A DNA stretch of 6,305 nucleotides from a bacterium (GTDB lineage: Bacteria; Verrucomicrobiota; Verrucomicrobiia; Methylacidiphilales; Verrucolacustridaceae): assembly GCA_009921985.1 (NCBI GenBank), contig RFWS01000061.1, positions 1 to 6,305 on the forward strand, written 5' to 3'. Positions 1 to 6,305 of this stretch are shown here, in pieces (the stretch's first letter is position 1; each line of letters begins with the position of its first letter). Under the pieces are notes generated by a model. The model worked only from the letters and a program-made list of their open reading frames with translations. It was not told where the DNA came from and searched no databases. Both the position numbers and the translations under genes were made by a program.

Positions 1-13
1 CGAGAATCCTTTC

Positions 14-1054
14 ATGAAAATCGCGCTCGACGCCATGGGTGGTGATTTCGCCCCGGAACGCCCGGTGGCGGCCGCCATCCAAGCTCTCGCCCACTTTCCG
101 CAAATCGAAAAACTCCTGCTCTACGGCAAGGAACCGGAAATCCGGGCCGAGCTGAAAAAACTGGGTCAGGAAAAGCCCGATCCCCGCTTGGAGATCCACC
201 ATTGCGAAACCGTCATCGAGATGGGAGACCCGCCCGTCGAGGCCCTCCGCCGCAAGAAAAACAACTCCATTCTCCGTTGCATCGAGGCCGTCCGGGACGA
301 GCAGGCCGATGCCGCCGTCTCCGCCGGCCATACCGGGGCGATGGTGGCCGCCGCCACCATCCGGCTACGTACCCTCCCCGGCATCAGCCGTCCCGGCATC
401 GCCACGATCATGCCGACGGAGACCAACCTCTTCATCCTGATTGACGCCGGCGCCAACATCGACGCCCGCTCCGAGCACCTGCTGGATTACGCCTTGATGG
501 GCTCCGTCTTCTCCGAGGAGATCCTCGGCTACAAAAAACCACGCGTCGGTCTGCTTTCCATCGGCTCCGAGGACGCCAAGGGCAACACCCTCACCAAAGA
601 CGCCTTCAAACTCCTCTCCGAAGCTCCCATCAACTTTGTCGGCAATATCGAGGGGCGAGACCTGTTTGAGCGACCCGTTGACGTCGTTGTCTGCGACGGT
701 TTTGTCGGCAACGTGGTGTTAAAGACCGGCGAAAGCATCGCCACCGCCATCTTTCACTGGCTAGCCCATGAGATCAAAAAAACACCCTTCCGCATGCTGG
801 GTGCCTGGCTGGCACGCAACGCCTTCCGCGCCATCAAAAAGAAAACGAACTACGAGGAGTACGGGGGCTCCCTCCTGCTCGGTGTAAACGGGATTACCGT
901 CATCGCCCACGGCAGTTCCACCGTAAAGGCGATCCGCAACGCCATCCGTGAGGCGGTCGAGGCTGTGGAACACGGAGTCAACGACCGGATCATCCGCGCC
1001 GCCGAGATCGCCGGCGCCCACAAGGAAGCCAAAGCCGATGCCGTCGCAGCCTGA
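14..1054 (+). CDS. plsX: Phosphate acyltransferase PlsX (acyl-ACP:phosphate transacylase)
   Basis: PlsX converts acyl-ACP to acyl-phosphate, the acyl donor for PlsY at the start of phospholipid synthesis. It is a soluble, membrane-associated enzyme. The 346-residue product is close to the usual 330-356 and aligns end to end with E. coli PlsX from memory. Visible family motifs are AMGGD (residues 7-11), SAGHTGA (103-109), DAGAN (144-148), MGS (162-164), VCDGFVGNV (226-234), YGG then LLG (283-290) and AHGSS (298-302). The ATG at 14 gives the expected [12 protein letters not shown]-terminus. Only 13 bases lie upstream in the window, with a weak GAGA as possible ribosome-binding site, so its promoter and any upstream rpmF cannot be seen. 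The 3' end overlaps the fabH start by 17 bases, the usual plsX-fabH pairing. No sign of damage. Identification is firm. Confidence 0.97.
   Translation: MKIALDAMGGDFAPERPVAAAIQALAHFPQIEKLLLYGKEPEIRAELKKLGQEKPDPRLEIHHCETVIEMGDPPVEALRRKKNNSILRCIEAVRDEQADAAVSAGHTGAMVAAATIRLRTLPGISRPGIATIMPTETNLFILIDAGANIDARSEHLLDYALMGSVFSEEILGYKKPRVGLLSIGSEDAKGNTLTKDAFKLLSEAPINFVGNIEGRDLFERPVDVVVCDGFVGNVVLKTGESIATAIFHWLAHEIKKTPFRMLGAWLARNAFRAIKKKTNYEEYGGSLLLGVNGITVIAHGSSTVKAIRNAIREAVEAVEHGVNDRIIRAAEIAGAHKEAKADAVAA
1022..1028 (+). promoter_or_regulatory. Ribosome-binding site for fabH start at 1038
   Basis: AAGGAAG lies 9 bases before the ATG at 1038, inside the end of plsX. It supports 1038 as the original fabH start, in the frame that yields GTGVYLP and [14 protein letters not shown]. 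No comparable Shine-Dalgarno sequence precedes the in-frame ATG of the downstream fragment at 1189. Confidence 0.6.
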
Positions 1055-1349
1055 TTCCGGCCTCAAGGTGGCCGGAACGGGCGTCTATCTCCCCGCCCGC
1101 ATCCTTTCCAACCACGATCTCGAGAAGCTCGTCGACACCAGCGACGAGTGGATCATGACCCGCACCGGCATCAAGGACTTCCACCTTCATGGGCGTGGCC
1201 GCCGCCAAGCAGGCCTTGGCCCATGCCAGAACCAAGGCCACCGACCTGGATCTCATCCTCACCGCCACCGTCACGCCGGACTCCATGTTCCCCTCCTCCT
1301 CCTGCCGGATCTCCGCGGAAATCGGTGCCACCGGTTGCCCCGCCTTTGA
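1038..1349 (+). pseudogene. fabH: N-terminal fragment of FabH, frame lost after codon 46
   Basis: Codons 1-45 from the ATG at 1038 are clearly the start of beta-ketoacyl-ACP synthase [28 protein letters not shown], then TRTGI (I45). Trp38 and Arg42 correspond to E. coli FabH Trp32 and Arg36, which contact CoA. After Lys46 the frame reads non-homologous, Arg-rich sequence until a stop at 1347-1349, while the true FabH sequence continues in the +1 frame from about 1177. This fragment and the CDS at 1189-2007 together form one broken gene. The start is supported by AAGGAAG nine bases upstream and by the short overlap with plsX. Whether the break is genomic or an assembly error cannot be told from the sequence. 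Confidence 0.88.
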
Positions 1350-2007
1350 TCTGCAGGCCGCCTGCTCCGGATTTCTTTACGGCCTGATCGTGGCGGATCA
1401 GTTTCTGAAAACCGGTGCCGCCAAAAACATCCTGTTGGTCGGCACGGAACGCCTTTCCTCCGTGGTGGACTGGCGGGACCGCAACACCTGCGTCCTTTTT
1501 GGCGACGGTGCCGGCGCCGTGGTGGTCCGCAACGAGCCCGGCCGAAAAGGAATTATGGCCTTTGACTGGGGTGCGGACGGATCTTCCGCCGATCTCCTCC
1601 ACCTGAAAAATCCCATGGCCCGGAGCAAAGCCATCGCCCCGCCCGCCGAGATTCAGTCCGACTGCATCGTCATGGCCGGCAAAGAAATCTTCAAACAGGC
1701 GGTCACCGCCATGGCCGACTCCTCCCGCCGCACCATGGAAAAGGCCGGAGTGAAGCTGGAGGACATCGCGTGCGTGATCTCCCATCAGGCCAACATCCGA
1801 ATTATCGACGCCCTCGTGGAAAAGCTGAAGTTCCCGCGGGAGCGCTGCTTCGCCAACGTCCAGCGCTACGGCAACATGTCGGCCGCCTGCATCCCCGTGG
1901 CGCTGCACGAAGCCGGCACAGAGATGAAGCTCAAGAAAGGCGACAAGATCCTGCTCGTCGCCTTCGGCGGCGGTCTGACCTGGGCGAGTGCTATTTTGGA
2001 GTGGTGA
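1189..2007 (+). CDS. fabH: Beta-ketoacyl-ACP synthase III (FabH), main part; N-terminus cut off by a frameshift
   Basis: FabH condenses acetyl-CoA (or another acyl-CoA) with malonyl-ACP to start type II fatty acid synthesis. This 272-residue frame holds nearly all of the thiolase-fold enzyme. The catalytic triad is present: Cys59 in QAACSG (1363-1365), His199 in SHQAN (1783-1785) and Asn229 in RYGNMS (1873-1875). The FGDGAGA motif and the C-terminal [13 protein letters not shown] are also there. The Met-to-Cys distance equals that of E. coli (Met54 to Cys112), so the segment itself is undamaged. It lacks the first ~59 residues, which lie in another frame from 1038. Going back from 1189, this frame reads T-S-T-F, matching the end of the E. 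coli loop ETVST. ATG 1189 has no ribosome-binding site and is probably internal, so I doubt this is made as a separate protein. The repaired gene would encode about 331 residues. Confidence 0.9.
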   Translation: MGVAAAKQALAHARTKATDLDLILTATVTPDSMFPSSSCRISAEIGATGCPAFDLQAACSGFLYGLIVADQFLKTGAAKNILLVGTERLSSVVDWRDRNTCVLFGDGAGAVVVRNEPGRKGIMAFDWGADGSSADLLHLKNPMARSKAIAPPAEIQSDCIVMAGKEIFKQAVTAMADSSRRTMEKAGVKLEDIACVISHQANIRIIDALVEKLKFPRERCFANVQRYGNMSAACIPVALHEAGTEMKLKKGDKILLVAFGGGLTWASAILEW

Positions 2008-2011
2008 AGAT
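2008..2011. other. Four-base gap between convergent stop codons of fabH and waaA
   Basis: The fabH stop (TGA, 2005-2007) and the waaA stop (TAG on the minus strand, 2012-2014) are separated only by AGAT. I see no hairpin plus T-run here for either direction, so any terminator must lie inside one of the two genes or termination must be Rho-dependent. Confidence 0.9.
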
Positions 2012-3229
2012 CTAAACTCTCCCGTTCAGGAATTTCAGCAACGCCTCGACATGCCGGGCTCCGGCCCCGAGGTGCTCACGGAAGCAGGAGAGCGCACGGC
2101 GTCCCAACTCATCGCGTTCCGCCGGCGAAACCAGCAACCCATCCAACTCGGTACCCAGCGCCCGGGCATCCGCACTAACCACAATCGCTTTGGCCGCCAG
2201 AAATTCACGCCGCAGTGACTGGAAATTATCCATATGCGGACCGGCCACGATGGCGGTTTTCCCGATGAAGACCAGTTCGCAGGCCGGATAAAGATCGCGC
2301 AGCTCCCCGGTGGAATCCACCAGCAGAATATCCGGATCCGCCCCAGTCTCCTGCTCCAAACGCGAACGAAGGCCTACCTTGAGCCCGGTCGCAGAGAGCT
2401 CCTGCAGGATCTCGCCTTTTCTCTCCACGTGGCGCGGGACCAACATAAGCCGGAGATTGGGGTGCTTGGACTTCAGTTCCCGGAGCACATCCGCGAGAGC
2501 CTTTTCCTCGCCGGGATGGGTACTGCCCCCCAGCAAGACCACCTGACCACGATCCCACCCGGCAAATCGCCGGATCTCACGACCTTTGCCCGGATTGTCG
2601 GAAGCCAGAGCGATGGCGAAACGCCCCAGATCCTCCTCGCTTTGGACCCCAATCCAGTCGAAGGCCTGCAGCACCGGTCGGACAAAGGTGCGGGCCGCCC
2701 GAAAGAGCCGCCGGTTGCGACGGGAAAGTCGGGAATTCACCAGACAGACCGGAATCCCCATCTTTTTCGCCCGCCAAAGCATGTTCGGCCAAATCTCGTT
2801 CTCCACGAGAATCAGCGCCTTCGGGCGTACCCGCCGGAAAGCTCGCATCATCGAGTAGTAAAAGTCAGTCGGAACATAGGAGACGCAGGTTTTCTCATCC
2901 AACAAAGGTTCGGCGACTCGCCGCCCCGTCGGCGTTCCAACGGTGAGAAACACCCGCAGATTGGGGCGATGTCGACGCAACTCGCGCACCAGCACCCGGG
3001 CCAACAAAACCTCGCCCACGCTGACCGCATGGATCCAGACCGGCCGCTCCGGTTTTTTCAGCCACTCCTTGATTTCCCTCGGGTAATGGCCCAACCGCTC
3101 TCCCAATCGCTCCCAGAAAGGCTGCCGCCGCCAGATGAGATAGGTGAAATAAGGCCAAGTGAGCGCGAACCCGGCGGTAAACAAGAGGTTGTAGCCGATT
3201 TTCAAAAGAGGATCGGGAATTGTGGTCAT
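2012..3229 (-). CDS. waaA: Lipid IV-A Kdo transferase WaaA (KdtA), with two conserved blocks missing
   Basis: WaaA moves Kdo from CMP-Kdo onto lipid IV-A at the inner face of the cytoplasmic membrane, an early step of LPS core synthesis. Seen in order: an N-terminal membrane anchor (about residues 8-33), HAVSVGEV with catalytic Glu73 (E. coli Glu60), VENEIWPN (142-149), VNSRLS (164-169), VQSEED (195-200), GGSTHPGEE (234-242), PRHVER (265-270), DSTGEL (305-310), FIGK (321-324) and GPHMDNF (330-336). The two halves fit the GT-B family. The 405 residues are about 35 short of what the alignment predicts. A stretch with the GNLKFD-type motif is missing at residues 205-210, and one with the GGHNPLE-type motif at 325-329. 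In E. coli the second motif is part of the CMP site. Both losses keep the frame. The ATG overlaps the xerC stop as ATGA. Family assignment is firm; activity of this version is doubtful. Confidence 0.93.
   Translation of the reverse strand: MTTIPDPLLKIGYNLLFTAGFALTWPYFTYLIWRRQPFWERLGERLGHYPREIKEWLKKPERPVWIHAVSVGEVLLARVLVRELRRHRPNLRVFLTVGTPTGRRVAEPLLDEKTCVSYVPTDFYYSMMRAFRRVRPKALILVENEIWPNMLWRAKKMGIPVCLVNSRLSRRNRRLFRAARTFVRPVLQAFDWIGVQSEEDLGRFAIALASDNPGKGREIRRFAGWDRGQVVLLGGSTHPGEEKALADVLRELKSKHPNLRLMLVPRHVERKGEILQELSATGLKVGLRSRLEQETGADPDILLVDSTGELRDLYPACELVFIGKTAIVAGPHMDNFQSLRREFLAAKAIVVSADARALGTELDGLLVSPAERDELGRRALSCFREHLGAGARHVEALLKFLNGRV
3226..3229 (-). other. ATGA stop/start overlap between xerC and waaA
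   Basis: On the minus strand the waaA ATG (3229-3227) and the xerC TGA (3228-3226) share bases as ATGA. No good Shine-Dalgarno sequence precedes it. This arrangement commonly goes with translational coupling, so waaA is probably translated by ribosomes finishing xerC. Confidence 0.85.
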
Positions 3230-4167
3230 GCGCGGGGATGGGCTTTCACGTAGGCGCCCCGGAGGCGCTCCGGCGTGACCCGGGTATAAATCTCCGTGCT
3301 CGTGAGCCGCGCGTGGCCCAGCAGTTCCTGCACCGCCCGCAAATCCGCCCCACGGCCCAGCAGATGGGTGGCAAAACTGTGGCGCAGCTTGTGCGGGGTG
3401 AGGCTGGCATCGAGTCCGGCCTCAGCAAGGTACTCCTTGAGATTCCGTTGAAAGACCCTTGGACTGAGCCGTTCCCCGCGAGGTCCGAGGAAGGCCGGGC
3501 CATGCTCTTTCCGCAATCCGCCGGGCAATTTTTCCTCGTAGCGTTGCATCGCGTTCCGAACGGCATCGCCCACCACCACCAAACGCTCCTTCCCTCCCTT
3601 CCCCTTCACCTTGAGGGTGCGCCGGCCTTCCTCGTGAAACGATTTGCGGGCCAGACTGAGCGCCTCCCCCAGACGAAGGCCGGTTCCATACAAAAGTTCC
3701 AACAAGGCTGCATCCCGCCAGCGCGCCCAGGCCGGTTCTTTTCTCCCGGCCACCCGACCCGGTTTTTTTTCCAAAAGCCGCAGGGGCGCACCGAGGAGAT
3801 GCTCCATCTGCTCCTCGCTGAGAAAGCGGGGCAGGGATTTTTTCGGACGGGGCAACCGCAACCCCAGGGCGGGGTTGTCCGTACGGTCTCCCCGTGACTG
3901 CATCCATTTGAAAAATGTCCGTAACGCGGAAAAGCGAAGCCGCACGGAGGCCGGTTGGTGACGACCCCGCCCCGCCAAACCGTGGAGATAGGTACGACAG
4001 TCGCTCTCCGCAACTTCGGCCCAGGGACGGGCCCGATCCTTTTGGAATTCCAACAAGACCTGCTCGTAGTTGCGGACCGTGTTGCCGGAGAGGCCCCGCT
4101 CCTCGCCCAGATGCCGGAGAAATGCGACCGCGAGGGGATCCGCGGCTGATGGAGGCTGGGTTTTCAG
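3226..4167 (-). CDS. xerC: Tyrosine recombinase XerC, probable CTG start
   Basis: XerC with XerD resolves chromosome dimers at dif sites. With CTG 4167 as codon 1 the protein has 313 residues (E. coli XerC 298). The N-terminal SAM-like core-binding domain spans about 14-105 (FLRHLGEERGLSGNT near its start). The C-terminal catalytic domain keeps the full set: Arg165 in GTGLRLGEA, Lys190 in the KGKGGKER hairpin, His259 and Arg262 in HKLRHSFATHLL, His285 in LLGHARL, and nucleophile Tyr294 in TEIYT. The end, AHPRA, matches E. coli XerC better than XerD. There is an extra stretch of about 15 residues before WRDAALLELLYG, including an A8 run. No ATG, GTG or TTG occurs in frame near the expected start. 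An upstream GTG/ATG start would sit deep inside topB, and the first downstream TTG (4056) would cut into the first helices. The CTG overlaps the topB stop as CTGA. Start confidence is moderate; family is firm. Confidence 0.93.
   Translation of the reverse strand: MKTQPPSAADPLAVAFLRHLGEERGLSGNTVRNYEQVLLEFQKDRARPWAEVAESDCRTYLHGLAGRGRHQPASVRLRFSALRTFFKWMQSRGDRTDNPALGLRLPRPKKSLPRFLSEEQMEHLLGAPLRLLEKKPGRVAGRKEPAWARWRDAALLELLYGTGLRLGEALSLARKSFHEEGRRTLKVKGKGGKERLVVVGDAVRNAMQRYEEKLPGGLRKEHGPAFLGPRGERLSPRVFQRNLKEYLAEAGLDASLTPHKLRHSFATHLLGRGADLRAVQELLGHARLTSTEIYTRVTPERLRGAYVKAHPRA
4164..4167 (-). other. CTGA stop/start overlap between topB and xerC
   Basis: The topB stop TGA (4166-4164) shares bases with a CTG (4167-4165) in the xerC frame. 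It copies the geometry of the ATGA junction between xerC and waaA. It is the best start for xerC by position and by alignment, although CTG is a rare start codon and there is no clear Shine-Dalgarno sequence. Confidence 0.55.
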
Positions 4168-6305
4168 GAGGCCGCGGCAGCCCGGGCTTTGGCGGTTTTG
4201 GCCGACTTGGGCTTGCGCGGTTCCCGCGGCGGGAAGTCGAACGATACCTTGCCGTCCTTCCAGACGAGGAAGGCGGAAAAGGGCCGCCGCGTTTTCATGG
4301 AAACAAATTTTTCCAGCAAGCCGGTCTTGCCGTCCTTGAGCAGGGCCTGCACCTCGGCCTCGGTGATGTCCCGGCCGAGGATTTTCTTGGAAACCTTGAA
4401 GGTGCAGGTGGATGGCTTGGACACGCTGTGTTCGCAGACATAGCGAAGGAGGCTCTGGAACATCTTGCCGCCGCAGGCCGGGCATTGGCCCAGCGGTTCC
4501 TGGCCGGTGAAGTCCAAGGTCCCCTCTTCTTCGCCCACCACCAACTCGATCTTTCTTCCTTCCCCGAGCTTCAACCCCGCCGAGAAAGGCCGGCCCAACC
4601 GGCTTCGGAAGCCCTCCACCAGCCCCAAAGTGCCCTTCTGCAACAGCTCGTGGAATTCCGAGGCCTCAATGCGCCGGCCCGCGAGGACTTTCCGGACGGA
4701 ATACTTTCCATCCACCGTGCGGTACTCCCGCAGGGTCTCCTCAAACTCCTGCCCGGTTTCGGGATCCTTGAAATCCAGTTTCCGCAAGACGTGATCCTTG
4801 TCCTGAAAGGCGCGGATTTTTTCGACAATATCTTTTGTCACCCCCTCGATTTCCCGCATGAACTCCTTTCGTTTCAGCCGCCCATGCTCCATCTCCTTTA
4901 ACTTGTGCTCCCACTCCCCGGTCATTTCCGGCGAATGTAAAATTTCGATTCCCAAGGCATCCAGGGTTTCAAACAGCCCGAACGCCTTGGCGGTCGGAAC
5001 CAGTTCCCGGCCCATCCGGCGGATGTACTCCTCGCCGATCAACGTTTCGATCGTGGCGGCCCGCGTCGCCGGTGTTCCCAAGCCCCGTTCTCCCATGGCC
5101 TCCCGCAGGGTTTCATCGTCGATCAGCTTCCCCGCGCCCTCCATCGCGCTGAGCAGGGTCGCTTCCGTCAAGCGGGCCGGAGGCTTGGTTTGCAACCCGT
5201 CCACCACCACGGCGACAGCCTTGACCTTTTCCCCGTCAGAAACCGGAACCAGCAGCTTGCCCTCGTCCGAGCCGCCTTCCTCGATGCCCTCCTTTCCGTA
5301 CACGGCAAGCCAACCCGCCTCCTTGAGAATTTTTCCGTCTGTGCGGAAGGCGTGCTTCTTCACCCGGGTGATCCGGGTGGTCACTTCGTAGACCGCCTCT
5401 GGGTAAAAAACGGCGATGAAACGTCGGACAATCGCCGCATACACCTTGAGCTCGATCTCATCGAGTTTGGCGAGGTCCGGGATCTGCAGGGTCGGGATGA
5501 TGGCAAAGTGGTCACTCACCTTGGCGCCGTTAAACACCCGTTTGGTCGGCTTCAGCCAGCCTTCCTTGAGAACCGTCTTGGAAAATTCCCCGAACTCCGT
5601 TCCCTCCAGATTCTTCAGGGTGTTTTTGACCGTGGGCAGATAGTCGTCCGGCAGATAACGGGAATCCGTTCGCGGATAGGTGATGGCCTTGTGCCGCTCA
5701 TACAGCGCCTGGGCGATCTGCAGCGTGCGGCGGGCGGAAAGTCCAAAGCGGCTGTTGCCGTCCCGTTGCAGGCTGGTCAGGTCGTACAACAAAGGGGAAA
5801 GCTGGCGGGAGGGCTTTTTCTCGTCGTGAACCTCGCCGGTCTGGCCGCGACACTCCTCGGCGATCGCCTCGGCCTTCGTTTTATCCCAGAGACGCTCGGG
5901 CTTCTGGTCGGCCCCGCGCTCGGAGGCCTTCTGGTCGGCCAATTTCTCATCAAACCAGCGCGCCTCGTACTCTCCGGCCTTCGCCCCGAACGTGGCATGG
6001 ATTTCCCAAAAATCCTTCGGCACAAAGGCCCGGATCTGCTTTTCACGGTCCACCAGGATACTGAGCGTCGGAGTCTGCACCCGTCCGGCTGTCGTCAGGA
6101 AAAATCCTCCGCCCTTGGAATTCAACGCGGTGAGGGCGCGCGTGGTGTTGATGCCCACGAGCCAGTCGCTCTCCGAGCGGGACTTCGCGGCCTCCAGCAG
6201 TGGAACCATTTCCTCCTCTTTCCGTAGACGGGAAAAGCCGTCCTGGATGGACTCCTTCGTCATCGACTGCAACCAAAGACGCTGCACCGGCTTCTTGCAC
6301 TCCGC
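4164..6305 (-). CDS. topB: Type IA DNA topoisomerase, TopB (topoisomerase III) type, 5' end outside the window
   Basis: This enzyme cuts one DNA strand through a 5'-phosphotyrosine, passes the other strand and reseals, and so relaxes or decatenates DNA. The frame stays open to the window edge; the first visible codons read AECKKPVQRLWL. Visible residues number 713, and the N-terminal Toprim domain (roughly 120-150 residues) is off the edge. Motifs by visible residue: RLWL near 9-12, GRVQTPTL (75-82), active-site Tyr210 in AITYPRTDSRYLPDD (Tyr codon 5676-5678), KVSDHFAIIPT (262-272), RGLGTPATRA (407-416). The tail has two C-terminal topoisomerase repeats (about 547-593 and 647-692), with a four-Cys zinc motif between them (Cys608, 611, 624, 634). 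The zinc ribbon expected before the first repeat has no Cys. It ends in a Lys/Ala-rich tail (693-713). The tail resembles proteobacterial TopB more than TopA. The gene leads a topB-xerC-waaA operon. Confidence 0.93.
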   Translation of the reverse strand, partial: AECKKPVQRLWLQSMTKESIQDGFSRLRKEEEMVPLLEAAKSRSESDWLVGINTTRALTALNSKGGGFFLTTAGRVQTPTLSILVDREKQIRAFVPKDFWEIHATFGAKAGEYEARWFDEKLADQKASERGADQKPERLWDKTKAEAIAEECRGQTGEVHDEKKPSRQLSPLLYDLTSLQRDGNSRFGLSARRTLQIAQALYERHKAITYPRTDSRYLPDDYLPTVKNTLKNLEGTEFGEFSKTVLKEGWLKPTKRVFNGAKVSDHFAIIPTLQIPDLAKLDEIELKVYAAIVRRFIAVFYPEAVYEVTTRITRVKKHAFRTDGKILKEAGWLAVYGKEGIEEGGSDEGKLLVPVSDGEKVKAVAVVVDGLQTKPPARLTEATLLSAMEGAGKLIDDETLREAMGERGLGTPATRAATIETLIGEEYIRRMGRELVPTAKAFGLFETLDALGIEILHSPEMTGEWEHKLKEMEHGRLKRKEFMREIEGVTKDIVEKIRAFQDKDHVLRKLDFKDPETGQEFEETLREYRTVDGKYSVRKVLAGRRIEASEFHELLQKGTLGLVEGFRSRLGRPFSAGLKLGEGRKIELVVGEEEGTLDFTGQEPLGQCPACGGKMFQSLLRYVCEHSVSKPSTCTFKVSKKILGRDITEAEVQALLKDGKTGLLEKFVSMKTRRPFSAFLVWKDGKVSFDFPPREPRKPKSAKTAKARAAAAS
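4404..4484 (-). other. Four-cysteine zinc-binding motif in TopB C-terminal region
   Basis: This encodes CPAC followed after 12 residues by Cys and after 9 more by Cys (pattern C-x2-C-x12-C-x9-C). It is typical of the zinc-ribbon unit that precedes a C-terminal topoisomerase repeat and helps bind DNA. All four Cys codons are present. Confidence 0.75.

Noticed and set aside
948..1037. Upstream start for fabH at 948
   Set aside because: The 30 extra residues are plsX read in another frame. The family start fits 1038, which also has a good ribosome-binding site.
1180..1191. Programmed +1 frameshift in fabH at CTT-C
   Set aside because: A +1 slip at CTT C would join the two frames, but about 9 conserved residues would still be missing and no stimulatory stop codon, Shine-Dalgarno sequence or clear structure is seen. 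A simple loss of 26 bases explains both the frame and the missing residues.
2008..2013. Palindrome AGATCT at the convergent junction
   Set aside because: A six-base palindrome is expected by chance and is far too short to be a terminator or a recognised operator.
2234..3253. Long plus-strand open frame (339 codons) opposite waaA
   Set aside because: It lies antisense to a clear gene, has no recognisable motif and a low-complexity composition. Long antisense frames are expected in GC-rich coding DNA. The same applies to frames at 3915-4901, 5190-6227 (plus) and 1171-1908 (minus).
3761..3775. T8 run as a terminator on the plus strand
   Set aside because: No GC-rich hairpin directly precedes it, and it lies inside xerC with no plus-strand gene leading into it.
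3226..4485. Upstream start for xerC at 4485
   Set aside because: This would add about 106 residues that are only the topB C-terminus read in another frame, with no homology to recombinases, and would overlap topB by more than 300 bases.
6285..6287. GTG at 6287 as the start of topB
   Set aside because: The frame stays open to the window edge, and the codons before it (AECKKP) continue the conserved sequence, so this GTG is an internal Val.

Overview
The window is a GC-rich, almost fully coding stretch of chromosome from a diderm (Gram-negative-type) bacterium. A Kdo transferase gene (waaA) implies lipopolysaccharide. The style of PlsX, the proteobacterial-like TopB tail and the general gene make-up would fit Verrucomicrobiota or a neighbouring phylum. 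That placement is an impression from protein similarity, not a demonstrated assignment. I see no rRNA, tRNA, CRISPR array, insertion sequence or phage gene, and no gene-free stretch longer than a few bases.

Left part, plus strand (14-2007): plsX, then fabH. This is the classic fatty-acid/phospholipid initiation pair, and the two genes overlap by 17 bases. plsX looks complete. fabH is interrupted: the first 45 codons and the remaining 272 codons are in different frames, and about 26 bases that should encode the conserved loop after the TRTGI motif are missing at the junction.

Right part, minus strand (6305 down to 2012): topB (start lies beyond the window), xerC, then waaA, read as one tightly packed operon. 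Both junctions are 4-base stop/start overlaps: CTGA between topB and xerC, ATGA between xerC and waaA. The topB/xerC overlap implies that xerC starts at a CTG codon, because no ATG, GTG or TTG is available at the right place. waaA keeps its catalytic Glu, but compared with the E. coli enzyme it lacks two conserved blocks of about 17-19 residues, both lost in frame. One of these carries the GGHNPLE-type CMP-binding motif.

The two transcription units converge with only 4 bases between the stop codons of fabH and waaA. The main point of interest is that three short losses sit within about 1.45 kb (1173-2617), in the two genes that meet tail to tail, while plsX, xerC and topB look intact. This may be real decay of two envelope genes or an assembly fault. 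Reads or close relatives would decide. I find no convincing new multi-gene system here.
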